From: Adlercreutzia caecimuris B7
Lineage (GTDB): Bacteria > Actinomycetota > Coriobacteriia > Coriobacteriales > Eggerthellaceae
NCBI RefSeq assembly: GCF_000403355.2
Contig: NZ_KE159646.1
Span: forward strand, 1,702,258-1,766,257
Direction: 5' to 3'
Length of the DNA stretch: 64,000 nt
Shown here: one piece after another, positions 1-8,492 of the stretch
Numbering within the stretch: position 1 is the first letter of the stretch
How the letters are laid out: each line of letters starts with the position of its first letter
Program-made: the position numbers and the translations under genes
The notes under the pieces: model-generated
Database searches by the model: none
What the model was told of the DNA's origin: nothing
Seen by the model: the letters and a program-made list of their open reading frames with translations, nothing else

Positions 1-1
1 G

Positions 2-574
2 CACCGCGAGATCTTCCTCAAGCTGCTCGCCTTCTGCACCACCCAGCGCACGCTCGCCGAAGCCGAGGAGGCGGCCCGAACCTGCCCCGAGTTCTCCTCG
101 GTGGCCCAAAGCCCCTACCGGCTCATCCGCACCCTTGTGCACGCCGGCGGCCTGTATTGGCTGGAGCTGGACGAGACGGGCCGGCCCCTGACGCCCCAGG
201 CCAGGGCGGGGCTCACTCCCGACGAGATCGAGGATGCCACCTTCGCCTACGCCGTGGTAACCACGCCGGTCGGCGAGCAGGTGGCCGAGGACCTCGCGCC
301 CGAGAAGCGGCTGCAACGCCTCTTCGATCTCGTGCCCCAGCGGCTTACCACCTACCTGGACCTTATGGACTTCTGCCGAGAGCAGCGCACCTTCAAGGAG
401 ATCGAGGCGCTGTTGCGCACCCGACCCGCCGCTGCCTTCGCGAGCACCACCTCAAGCCAACCCCTGCAGCCGAGCTTCTTCGTGGACGCACTGGAACGCT
501 CGGGCGGCCTTGCCTGGAACGATGGATGGAAGATCACAGAGAGGGGAATGAAGGTATTGCAGCAACTTCGCTAG
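2..574 (+). CDS. Winged-helix-like protein next to dmsA, 5' end outside window
   Basis: The reading frame is open to the left edge, so the start lies outside the window; a GTG at 101 is an internal candidate but coding-like sequence continues upstream of it. The visible 190 residues hold two similar halves: FCTTQRTLAEAEE near the left edge and FCREQRTFKEIEA about 115 residues later, each followed by a helix and a short GGLYW/GGLAW strand pair. This is what a duplicated winged-helix domain would look like. The C-terminus (FFVDALE, ITERGMKVLQQL) resembles the end of the protein at 27335-28165, which also sits beside a TorD gene. It lies 39 bp before dmsA on the same strand. The function is unknown; a regulator or maturation factor for the molybdoenzyme is an inference. 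Confidence 0.75.
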   Translation, partial: HREIFLKLLAFCTTQRTLAEAEEAARTCPEFSSVAQSPYRLIRTLVHAGGLYWLELDETGRPLTPQARAGLTPDEIEDATFAYAVVTTPVGEQVAEDLAPEKRLQRLFDLVPQRLTTYLDLMDFCREQRTFKEIEALLRTRPAAAFASTTSSQPLQPSFFVDALERSGGLAWNDGWKITERGMKVLQQLR

Positions 575-613
575 GAACGCCATTTTGACCGTAGAGAGGA
601 AAGAGAGGACCCC

Positions 614-3502
614 ATGACCAAGGGAACCATCAGCCGACGCGGCTTCATGAAGGCCGCAGCGGCCACGGGCGCGGCCCTGACGGCCGCCGGCTCGATCCCG
701 CTGCTCGAAACGACCGATCAGGCCTTCGCCGCCGGATCCGTGGAGCGCGTGATGCACAAGACCGCCTGCCATGGCTGCACCAACTGCTGCCCGGTGCGCG
801 TGTACACCGAGGACGGCCGCGTCGTGAAGATCGAGGGAGACCCGGACGGCCCCCTGAACAAGGGCGGCGTGTGCCTGAAGTGCCTGTCCCAGATCCAAAC
901 CGTCTACAGCCCCCGCCACGTGCTGCACCCCATGAAGCGCGTCGGCGAGCGCGGCGAGAACCGGTGGGAGGCGATCAGCTGGGAAGAGGCCGTGGATTTG
1001 GCCGGCGAGCAGATTGCCACGGCCGTGAAGAAGTACGGCCCCTACTCCTACTGGAGCGCCCGCGGAGGCGGCGGTGCCTACATCGAATGGGAGACCTCCG
1101 GCCTCGACTACACCTTCGGCGGCTGCAACTCCCTCGCCTCCGGCGCCTGCCAGTGCGCCATGCCGCGCGACTTCGTCTCCACCACCTCGGTGGGCTTCAA
1201 CTGCTGCGTTGACATGGACAACGTGGACCGCTGGGTGGGCATCACCGACAACGCCGAGCTGGACGGCACCCGCCGTGACGACACGGAGCGCGTCTTCGTG
1301 CTGTGGGGCAGCCAGCCGCACTCCTCCAAGGCGGCCCACGGCGGCCACGGGCTGACCGACGCCCGGTCGAACCTCGGCGTGAAGACCATCGTCGTGGACC
1401 CCTACATGACCGCCGAGGCCACTAAAGCCGATGTGTGGCTTCCCGTGCGCCCCGGCTCCGACTGCGCCCTCATGCTGTCGTGGATCCACCACATCATCGA
1501 GAACAACCTGTACGACGAGGCGTTCGTCAAGCACTGGACCAATCTGCCCTTCCTCATCAACCCCGAGACGCGCCTGGCCTATCGCGCCGAGGAGGTATGG
1601 CCCGACTACGTGAACCCGGCCGCCGACCCCGCCGGCGTCTACGACACCCCGGCCTACGTGTGCTTCGACGCGAAAACCAACTCCGTCCAGCCCTTCCCCT
1701 TCACCGCCCCCGAGAACTGCGCGGTCGACCCGGTTATCTTCGCCACCGCCACCGTGAACGGCAAGGGGGCCAAGACGGCGGGCCAGATTTACAAGGAAGA
1801 GGCCGAGCCCTGGACCTTGGAGGCCGCCGGCGAGACCTGCTGGCTCGACCCCGAGCGCATTCGCGAGGCCGTGGAGCTGTACGCCAAGGCCGACTTCGGC
1901 GGCTTGTCCAACGGCGTGTTCTCCGACCACCAGGAGAACTCCTCCACCGCCCCCTTGGGCGCGCTCGCCATCGACGCGCTGCTCGGCTACGTGGAGTCCC
2001 CCTGCTCCGCCTTCCAGAACCACGGCGCCGCCAGCCGCACCGCCGACCGCCCGACCCAGCGCCTGGGCGTGTTCTCCTCCACCTTCGAGCGCTACGGCCT
2101 GGGCTGGACCACCGGTCTCACCAAGGCCGAGAACGATCGGTTGCTGGACGCCATCGTGGCCGACTGGGACGCCAAGGGCCGCGACGGCAAGGAGATGCAG
2201 CGCTACTTCTTCCAGTCCCGCTGCGACACCATGGGCGCCAACGAGCACAAGGGCATCCACCAGTGGCAGACCTGCGCGCCGAAGGAGCTGCGTCAGGCCA
2301 TTACCACCGGCGAGCCCTACCGCCCGCGCGTGATGTACGAGATGTCGGGCAACAAGTACGCCGTTATGGGGCCCTCCCTCGAGTGGAAGAAGGCCTACGA
2401 CGAGCAGGACTTCGTCATCCAGCAGTACCCCAACATGACCTCGTTCACCGTGCAGACCGTCGACCTGTTCCTGCCCACCACCGAGTGGCTGGAATACGAC
2501 TCCTACGAGGCGCCGGGCACCCACTTCAACCGCCACTACGCCCGCTGCCAGGTGACGCACCTCGGCGAGACCGTGAACCCCTTCGTGTCGCCCTACCAGG
2601 TGGCCGAGGCCGCCGTGGAGAAGCTCGGCGCCGAGAACGTGTTCGACCCCGACGCCTACAAGGTGCCGTTCTTCGAGAGCCTGGAGGCGGCCCGGGCCGC
2701 CTGGGCCGAGCAGATGGGCAAGGGAAGCTGGCAGGAGATGCTCGACGACATCGACCACCGCTTCACCGAGGAGCCCATGGATGACTACATGGCCTACTAC
2801 CAGTACAAGGAGCCGGTGAGCGACGGGCTGCCCCGTGGGTTCGCCACGATGTCGCGCAAGGTGGATGTGTACTCCGAGGCCATGCTGCGCCTGGCCCGCA
2901 CCGGCTTCCCCTACATGTACCCCTTCGATCAGCCGGCCTGCGACGACTACGACCCCATCTGCACCTTCAAGGAGCCGACGGAAAGCCCCGTCGAGGGCCA
3001 GCCGGGCTACGATCCGGAGTATCCGCTCGTTATCACCACGGGACGTTTGCCCCACTTCCACCACGGCACCATGCGCCACGCGCCCTTCATCCGCGAGGTC
3101 ATGCCGGCCCCCGAGCTGAAGATCAATCCTGAGACGGCAGCGGAGTACGGCATCGAGCACCTGGACTGGGTGAAGATCACCTCGCGGCGCGGATCGTCCA
3201 ACGCGCGGGCCTACCTCACCCAGGGCATTGCCCCCGGTGTGCTCATCACCGAGCGCTTCTGGAACCCCGAGTGCTTCGATGAGACCCAGGAGTCCATCAC
3301 CCCCGGCATCGAGGAGTGCGGCTACAACATCATGTCCGCCGACGAGTTCCAAAACCCCTGCTTCGCTACGAACAGCTACCGTGCCTTCACGGTGAAGATC
3401 GAGAAGACCGAGCGCCCCGAGCGCATCTGGATCGAGAGCGAGCAGTTCCAACCGTTCATGCCCACGCTTTCGGGCGAACCTGTCACCGAGGAGGTGTTCT
3501 AA
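614..3502 (+). CDS. Molybdopterin oxidoreductase, DMSO reductase family catalytic subunit
   Basis: A 962-residue exported molybdoenzyme of the DmsA type. Residues 7-11 (SRRGF) and the following hydrophobic Ala-rich stretch form a Tat signal, so the enzyme acts outside the membrane after folding with its cofactor. Cysteines 52, 55, 59 and 87 give the C-x2-C-x3-C-x27-C site for the N-terminal 4Fe-4S cluster, and the rest matches the bis-MGD-binding fold, ending in the usual C-terminal dinucleotide-binding beta domain (IITTGRLPHFHHGT). RBS-like AGAGAGG lies just before the ATG. The Fe-S subunit, membrane anchor and TorD chaperone follow directly, which is the DmsABC-D layout. It probably reduces an S- or N-oxide or another small acceptor; the substrate cannot be read from sequence. 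Confidence 0.93.
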   Translation: MTKGTISRRGFMKAAAATGAALTAAGSIPLLETTDQAFAAGSVERVMHKTACHGCTNCCPVRVYTEDGRVVKIEGDPDGPLNKGGVCLKCLSQIQTVYSPRHVLHPMKRVGERGENRWEAISWEEAVDLAGEQIATAVKKYGPYSYWSARGGGGAYIEWETSGLDYTFGGCNSLASGACQCAMPRDFVSTTSVGFNCCVDMDNVDRWVGITDNAELDGTRRDDTERVFVLWGSQPHSSKAAHGGHGLTDARSNLGVKTIVVDPYMTAEATKADVWLPVRPGSDCALMLSWIHHIIENNLYDEAFVKHWTNLPFLINPETRLAYRAEEVWPDYVNPAADPAGVYDTPAYVCFDAKTNSVQPFPFTAPENCAVDPVIFATATVNGKGAKTAGQIYKEEAEPWTLEAAGETCWLDPERIREAVELYAKADFGGLSNGVFSDHQENSSTAPLGALAIDALLGYVESPCSAFQNHGAASRTADRPTQRLGVFSSTFERYGLGWTTGLTKAENDRLLDAIVADWDAKGRDGKEMQRYFFQSRCDTMGANEHKGIHQWQTCAPKELRQAITTGEPYRPRVMYEMSGNKYAVMGPSLEWKKAYDEQDFVIQQYPNMTSFTVQTVDLFLPTTEWLEYDSYEAPGTHFNRHYARCQVTHLGETVNPFVSPYQVAEAAVEKLGAENVFDPDAYKVPFFESLEAARAAWAEQMGKGSWQEMLDDIDHRFTEEPMDDYMAYYQYKEPVSDGLPRGFATMSRKVDVYSEAMLRLARTGFPYMYPFDQPACDDYDPICTFKEPTESPVEGQPGYDPEYPLVITTGRLPHFHHGTMRHAPFIREVMPAPELKINPETAAEYGIEHLDWVKITSRRGSSNARAYLTQGIAPGVLITERFWNPECFDETQESITPGIEECGYNIMSADEFQNPCFATNSYRAFTVKIEKTERPERIWIESEQFQPFMPTLSGEPVTEEVF

Positions 3503-4090
3503 ATGCGCAAGGGTCTGCTGATCAACCTGGATCGCTGCTCCGGCTGCGACAGCTGCATCGTGGCATGCAAGCTGGAAAACGACCTGCCCCTGGGCCATTT
3601 CTACAACAAGGTGATCGCCGTGGGCCCCACGGGCACCTTCCCCAACGTGGAGAAGTACTGGCTGCCCTCCCAGTGCCAGCAGTGCGAGAACCCGGCCTGC
3701 GTGCACGTATGCCCCACGGCCGCCAGCTACCGCGACCCCGAAACCGGCATGGTGCTCATCGACAAGGAGAAGTGCATCGGCTGCCAGTACTGCATCTACG
3801 CCTGCCCCTACGGCGTGCGCCAGTTCAACGAGGATGCCGGCGTGGTGCAGAAGTGCACGCTGTGCGCCCAGATCACCGCTGACGGCGACGGCGTGCCGGC
3901 CTGCGTTCACAACTGCAACTGCGGCGCGCGTTTCTTCGGCGACTACGACGATCCGGAATCCGATGTGAGCCGCGAACTGGCGAAGTATCCGGAGGAGGCC
4001 ATCCACACGCTGCCCGATCCCAATGACGCCAAGCCGCTCACGCGCTACATTCTGTCCCCCAAGTTCGCTTCCTGGAAGGAGCTGGTGTAA
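3503..4090 (+). CDS. DmsB-like 4Fe-4S electron transfer subunit
   Basis: A 195-residue ferredoxin-like subunit carrying electrons from the membrane anchor to the molybdoenzyme. Cysteine groups at 12/15/18/22, 58/61/66/70, 91/94/97/101 and 118/121 with 134-140 give four 4Fe-4S sites, the pattern of DmsB/NrfC/PsrB proteins. There is no signal peptide of its own, as expected for a subunit carried out with the Tat-tagged partner. The ATG directly follows the stop of the catalytic gene and the stop is 2 bp from the anchor gene, so the three are translationally coupled. The fourth cluster region has an extra NCNCG stretch, so which cysteines bind there is unsure. Confidence 0.93.
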   Translation: MRKGLLINLDRCSGCDSCIVACKLENDLPLGHFYNKVIAVGPTGTFPNVEKYWLPSQCQQCENPACVHVCPTAASYRDPETGMVLIDKEKCIGCQYCIYACPYGVRQFNEDAGVVQKCTLCAQITADGDGVPACVHNCNCGARFFGDYDDPESDVSRELAKYPEEAIHTLPDPNDAKPLTRYILSPKFASWKELV

Positions 4091-4092
4091 CC

Positions 4093-4977
4093 ATGGCGAT
4101 CCAATGGCCCCTCGTCCTGTTCTCATTGCTGGCCGGAGCCGGTGGCGCTATGCTCGCCTTCGCCGGACTTTCCCAACTGCTCGGCGGATCGCGCACGGTG
4201 CGCCGCCGCGCCGTCTGGTGCGCACTGGCCCTGTTCGTGATCGGCGGTTTGTGCTCAGTGGCCCACCTGGCCTCTCCGCTGAACGCCATCAGCGCTGTGA
4301 CGAACCTGCTGTCGTTCTCGGGCATCTCCATCGAGCTGATGCTTCTGGGCGCGAGCTTCATCGCAGGCGCCGCCTACCTGGTGCTCACCCGTGAGGAGGG
4401 CCGCGACGGCGCCGTGCGGGTCGTGGCGGTGCTGGCGGTGATCTTCGGTGTGGCCATCGGGTTCTTCTGCGGCCACGGCTATGTGATCGACGCCCAGCCC
4501 ACATGGAACAGCGAGACGCTGCCTGTCGCCTACCTGGGCACGTCCTTGGCCCTTGGAGCCTTCGCCTACGCCCTGGTAGCGGCCGCGACCAAGACGCCGG
4601 CCGGCAAAGCGGCCAACGGGGCGGCGACCAGTGCCGTGGAGCTGGGAGGCAAGCTGTGGCCGGCCGTGCTCGTCTGCGCCGTCATGGACGCCGTGGGCAT
4701 TCTCGCCTACGGGCTGTTCCTCGGCCTTGACGCGGTCGCGGCCCAAGGAGTCCTGTTCTGGGGCGGGGCCGTGGCGTGCGGCGTCGTCGGCGTGCTGGCC
4801 TGCGCCATTGCCGGCATGACCGCGCTGGCCGCGAAGGCACCCCTCCCCCTGGCCGTGGCCGGCGTGGCCTGCGCCGCCATCGGGGGCGTGGCCCTGCGTA
4901 TGCTCATGTGGGCCTGCGCCACCGGCTACATCGACCTGTTCTCCCACGGCATCCCCAGCGTGATGCTGCACCTGTAG
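4093..4977 (+). CDS. DmsC-like membrane anchor subunit
   Basis: A 294-residue integral membrane protein with about eight hydrophobic segments (for example LVLFSLLAGAGGAMLAFAGL at the N-terminus). Length, topology, the opening MAIQWPLVLF and its place after a DmsB gene match the DmsC anchor family, which takes electrons from menaquinol and passes them to the Fe-S subunit. The opening closely resembles that of the anchor at 17887-18801 (MEIQWPLILF), so the two are probably paralogues. A GC-rich inverted repeat follows the stop, and 113 bp separate it from the TorD gene, which may be transcribed partly from its own signal. Confidence 0.88.
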   Translation: MAIQWPLVLFSLLAGAGGAMLAFAGLSQLLGGSRTVRRRAVWCALALFVIGGLCSVAHLASPLNAISAVTNLLSFSGISIELMLLGASFIAGAAYLVLTREEGRDGAVRVVAVLAVIFGVAIGFFCGHGYVIDAQPTWNSETLPVAYLGTSLALGAFAYALVAAATKTPAGKAANGAATSAVELGGKLWPAVLVCAVMDAVGILAYGLFLGLDAVAAQGVLFWGGAVACGVVGVLACAIAGMTALAAKAPLPLAVAGVACAAIGGVALRMLMWACATGYIDLFSHGIPSVMLHL

Positions 4978-5090
4978 CGTTGTTCCCCGGCCGGGGGGAA
5001 GCCCTTCCCGGTACTTTCCCCCGGCCCCTGTGGGACGGTCCGCCAAGGGAATCGTCCCAACCCACCCACTCGTCACCTAAGGAGACCGCC

Positions 5091-5771
5091 ATGACCGACC
5101 TCGCCTGCGCCACCGACCTTCTCGAAGATCGCGCCTCCCTGTACCGTCTGCTCGCCTCGCTGTACTATCAGCCGCTGTCCGAGGAGCAGATTGACGCCCT
5201 GGCCGCCAGCGACCTCGCCGGGCTGGCCGGCGACAGCGAATCCCCCTTCGCGCCGGCCTATCGCGACTTGCACGGAGCGCTGCGCCTGCGGCACACGGGC
5301 ACCAAAGAGGAGCTGGCCGCCGACTTCACCGGTGCCTTCTACGGCATCCGCACCCGTGAGGGCCGCACGGCCCAGCCCTTCGAATCGCTGTTTCGCACCC
5401 AGGGGACAGGCCAGCTCATGGGCGAGGCTCGCAGCGAGGTATACCGGGAGCTGCGCGCGCACCAACTGCGCGTTCCCGAGGGCGTCGACCTGCCCGAGGA
5501 CCACCTGTCGTTCATCTTCGCCTACTTGGGCCGTCTTTGCGACGATGCCGCCGCGGCCCTGCGCGCGGGAAACGAAGGCCAGGCCGCAGAGCTTCTCGAG
5601 CGCCAACGATCCTTCTTCCGGGCCCATGTGGCCTCGTGGGTACGGGATTTTCTGGCCCAGGCGCGGCTGATGGTGGAAACCCGATTCTACCGGGGCGTCC
5701 TCGCGCTGACGGAAGCCTTCGTCAGCGAAGAGGAACGCTCCTTCGAAGAGGCGGCATCAGCGGCCGCATAG
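5091..5771 (+). CDS. TorD/DmsD family molybdoenzyme chaperone
   Basis: A 226-residue all-helical protein of the TorD family, cytoplasmic chaperones that bind the Tat signal of DMSO-reductase-family enzymes and hold them until the cofactor is inserted. The start is the ATG at 5091 with AAGGAG 7 bp upstream; the frame runs further upstream but that part is antisense-like noise over dmsC. Family hallmarks visible are the N-terminal YRLLASLYYQPL helix, the central DFTGAFYGI segment and the PEDHLSFIFAYLGRL helix that carries the conserved P-x-D-H-L region. It is the last gene of the dms operon and most likely serves the enzyme at 614-3502. Confidence 0.9.
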   Translation: MTDLACATDLLEDRASLYRLLASLYYQPLSEEQIDALAASDLAGLAGDSESPFAPAYRDLHGALRLRHTGTKEELAADFTGAFYGIRTREGRTAQPFESLFRTQGTGQLMGEARSEVYRELRAHQLRVPEGVDLPEDHLSFIFAYLGRLCDDAAAALRAGNEGQAAELLERQRSFFRAHVASWVRDFLAQARLMVETRFYRGVLALTEAFVSEEERSFEEAASAAA

Positions 5772-5836
5772 ATATGGGCGCGCCGATTCGGGGCGCCCAT
5801 CGCGTTCTGCTGGGAAGAACGTAGCGCATGGGCGCG

Positions 5837-5987
5837 TTTTTGGCTTGAAAATCACGACTTTGGAACCGACAGGCGGCAATCTCGGCATCGGCGAAATGCG
5901 CGACCTGGGGAAACGCCGTCCCGACTACTCTCAGCGAGTGCCGAAACGGCGTTTTCGGTTCCAAAACCGTTCAAAAGAAGCCAAAAA
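5837..5987. repeat. Nested inverted repeat between convergent genes (family C motif)
   Basis: Three nested stems: TTTTTGGCTT 5837-5846 with AAGCCAAAAA 5978-5987; TTGGAACCGA 5860-5869 with TCGGTTCCAA 5955-5964; AAACGCCGT 5911-5919 with ACGGCGTTT 5946-5954. It sits between the convergent ends of the TorD gene and the beta-helix lipoprotein gene. With T- and A-runs at the outer ends it could end transcription in both directions. The 14-mer TGGCTTGAAAATCA (5841-5854) recurs in the hairpin at 17702-17757. A separate short hairpin (ATGGGCGC/GCGCCCAT, 5774-5800) lies just after the TorD stop. Confidence 0.7.
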
Positions 5988-6021
5988 GCAGCCGGAGCGC
6001 CGCCCGTGGGGAGAAACGGCG

Positions 6022-8172
6022 CTAGGCGACTACCTCGGGCTGCGGGCTCTGCGCGGCGGCACCTTGTCGCGTCTGGCCGCCACGCACGGCATCCCCGCGC
6101 GGACCGCCGCGACGGCCGCCGTCGCCCATGCGACCAACCTCGTTGCTCGGCGTGGTGGAGGCGGTGAAGTCCACCGTCGTGCCGCCCTCGACCATGGCGT
6201 CCGTGGCATAGCCCGCGCTATCGGCGCCCGCCACCGCACCCCCGACAACCACTTTGCCCGTTGCGCCCTCGGTCAGGCCGGGAGCGGACACAACAGCGCA
6301 CTGGAAGGCCTTGGGGACGGTGTAGCTGACGAGCACGGTGCCGGCCTCGTCGGTCACGGCCAGATTCGTACCCGCGGATCCCTCGGCTGCCACCATCGCG
6401 AAGGGCTGCGCGCCCTCGGTGAAGGTCTCGGCCATGCCGGTTGCGCCGGCGAGAATCACCGCACCGCCCGTGATGGTGGCGCCGTACTCGTAGTCGAGGG
6501 CGCTATCACCGCCGCCGGTCGAGCCACTTGCGAGAACCACGCCGCCATTCACTTCCACATACCCGTTGGAATCGAGCCCGTCGCCGCCGGCGTCGACGGT
6601 CACCTTGCCGCCGTTGATCTGGATAAGGCATTCCTCGCTCGCATTGGCCGCCACCGGACCGCCCGCGCCCATGCCGCCACGGCCGCCCTGGGGCATTCCG
6701 TCCTCGGCGCCGGGCCCACCCTCGGGACGCTGGGGCGCCTGCCCCTCCTCCGCGCCCTCGGGCATTTCGGGGCGCTCGCCTTCGGGCATGGCGGGCGCAT
6801 CGCCCTCGGGCAGCTGCGAGGGGTCGAAGTCCTCGGGTATTTCGGGGCGCTCGCCGCTCTGCGGGTCGAAGCCCTCGGGGGGCTCGGGCGCCTGACCATC
6901 CGTGCGCTGCCCATCTTCCAGCTGCTGTCCTCCTTGGTCGGCCGCAACATCCCCGGATCCCGCAGCACCGCCGGCCGCCTCGGCGCTCTCGTCGGAGCGC
7001 TCGGCCACCGCGGCGTTGATGCCGTCGTCGGTAGCCACGATATTCAGCTCGCCGTCGTTGACAATCACCTTCTCGGCCTCAATGCCCTCGTCGCTGCCGG
7101 TCACGTTCAGCGTGCCGCCGTCCATAGTGAAGCGGGTCTCGGGGTTCATGCCCTTGCCGCCAGCCTCAACGGTGAAGGAGCCGCCGGTCATGGCCGCCTC
7201 CACCTCGGAGCGCAAGGCGTGATCGGCAGCCTTCACCGTCCCTTCGCCGCCGGTAATGCGCAGATAGGTGGCCGCCTGCACACCGTCATCCTGCACATCC
7301 ATGGCGAAGGTGCCGCCGTCGATGGACACGAAACCGCGCGTCGGATCCTCGTCGTTGTTCGACTTCACCCCGTCGCCCCCGGCCGTCACCGTGAGCGAGC
7401 CGTCGGCGATCTTCACGCAGTCCTTGCCGCGCAGGCCGTCCTCCTTGGCCGTCACGGTCAGCGTGCCGCCGGCAATGACCAGATCGTCCTTGGAGTTCAC
7501 ACCGTGGCGGTAGTTGCCCTCCACCGTGAGGGCACCGCTTCCGTTGATGGTCAGATCGTCCTTGGAGAACAGCGCCGCATTCGGCTCGTCCTCTCCGTCG
7601 GCCAGCGTATAGGTCGCGCCGTCGGCCAGTGTGCTCTGCGAGCCCTCGGCCAAGGTGACGAACACCTTGTCGGCCTGCTGCACCTCGAAGGCAGCGCCGT
7701 CGCCGTGGCGAATAGTCGCGCCGTCGAGCACCACCTGCACCTTGTCCTGGTCGGTCGCGTTCACCACAAGAGCGCCGTCGGTCAGCTCGCCCGACACCAC
7801 ATAGGTACCGGCGGCCGTAATAGTCACCGTGGAGCCGTCCGCCGAGGCGCCATCGCCCTCAATGGTCGCACCCGCGCCCGAAAGCACGATCTTCGTTGCC
7901 GAGGCGGCATCGTAGGAAGCGTCCTTGTCGCGATCGGAATAGTCGAAGTCCATCCCGGCGATATCGATGAGCGCATCCCAATCGACCGTCTCGGTATTGG
8001 CTGCCGCGCCGCCCTCGCCAGTCGGGCCGCCGTTTTCGGCGGCATTGTCGTCGTAGGTGCCGCCCGCGCAGCCGGACAGCGCCAGCGTAGCCGCCAGCGC
8101 CGAAGCCAGAGCCCCGCGCGCCCACCGTCGCCGCCGCTCAACCGTGCCGTTCATCATATTCGTCTTCATCAT
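6022..8172 (-). CDS. Secreted beta-helix carbohydrate-binding lipoprotein (Cthe_2159-like)
   Basis: About 716 residues. The start is set at the ATG ending at 8172 because GGGAGGA lies 6 bp before it; the longer frame has no such signal. A basic N-terminus, hydrophobic stretch and lipobox-like LSGC give a lipoprotein signal. The body is a long run of short repeated strands (IDGGTFAMDV, IAGGTLTVTA, VNDGELNIVA), the right-handed parallel beta-helix of the carbohydrate-binding Cthe_2159/DUF4353 family. A proline/glutamate-rich insert with repeated RPEMPEG-like units splits the helix near two thirds of the length. It lies downstream of DUF4956 and VTC-type polyphosphate polymerase genes, a recurring neighbourhood for this family. 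A role in binding surface polymer is inferred. Confidence 0.82.
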   Translation of the reverse strand: MMKTNMMNGTVERRRRWARGALASALAATLALSGCAGGTYDDNAAENGGPTGEGGAAANTETVDWDALIDIAGMDFDYSDRDKDASYDAASATKIVLSGAGATIEGDGASADGSTVTITAAGTYVVSGELTDGALVVNATDQDKVQVVLDGATIRHGDGAAFEVQQADKVFVTLAEGSQSTLADGATYTLADGEDEPNAALFSKDDLTINGSGALTVEGNYRHGVNSKDDLVIAGGTLTVTAKEDGLRGKDCVKIADGSLTVTAGGDGVKSNNDEDPTRGFVSIDGGTFAMDVQDDGVQAATYLRITGGEGTVKAADHALRSEVEAAMTGGSFTVEAGGKGMNPETRFTMDGGTLNVTGSDEGIEAEKVIVNDGELNIVATDDGINAAVAERSDESAEAAGGAAGSGDVAADQGGQQLEDGQRTDGQAPEPPEGFDPQSGERPEIPEDFDPSQLPEGDAPAMPEGERPEMPEGAEEGQAPQRPEGGPGAEDGMPQGGRGGMGAGGPVAANASEECLIQINGGKVTVDAGGDGLDSNGYVEVNGGVVLASGSTGGGDSALDYEYGATITGGAVILAGATGMAETFTEGAQPFAMVAAEGSAGTNLAVTDEAGTVLVSYTVPKAFQCAVVSAPGLTEGATGKVVVGGAVAGADSAGYATDAMVEGGTTVDFTASTTPSNEVGRMGDGGRRGGPRGDAVRGGQTRQGAAAQSPQPEVVA

Positions 8173-8227
8173 CCAAATCCTCCCAGTAACGTATTGCATT
8201 TCCATTTCATTCAGGAACCCACGAGGT

Positions 8228-8417
8228 GGTTTCCCGGTGGTCTGATCGCGGGCGTCTGAGCGCCCTCGGAGAATGCGGCCCTTAAGAAGCAGATTCCACT
8301 TCAGCATCAACGACTCCGGGATAGTACCGAAGCGCGTGCGTCATCTCCTCTGCTTCCTTGGCCGCATTCGCAGAGGGGCCCAAGCGAAGTCGGCCGCGAT
8401 CAGACTGCCGGGGAACC
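8228..8417 (+). repeat. Structured dispersed element, family A copy 1
   Basis: Fills most of the 320-bp gap between two minus-strand genes. Outer stem: 8228-8251 pairs with 8394-8417 over 24 bp, 21 Watson-Crick and three G-T. Inner stems: GAATGCGGCC 8271-8280 with GGCCGCATTC 8360-8369, and GAAGCAGA 8286-8293 with TCTGCTTC 8349-8356. The core includes GGGATAGTACCGA (8318-8330) and GTGCGTCAT (8336-8344), shared with copy 2 at 15761-15955. The complementary strand could encode a 20-residue peptide (8282-8344), but the start codon abuts the GAGGAG, so translation is doubtful. The remaining bases up to 8492 hold imperfect GGGAACCG repeats. Confidence 0.75.
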
Positions 8418-8492
8418 GCCCCAGCGGGTGCCGATCGCAGACATCGGGAACCGACCCAGCAGGAACCGCCCCCACGCGGCCCCCAGCAGCCG

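Noticed and set aside
452-4126. Minus-strand open frame of 1224 codons over the dms genes
   Set aside because: It is antisense to three clear genes. High GC with strong third-position bias leaves the opposite strand free of stops; the translation is low complexity (Gly, Val, His, Leu) with no family pattern.
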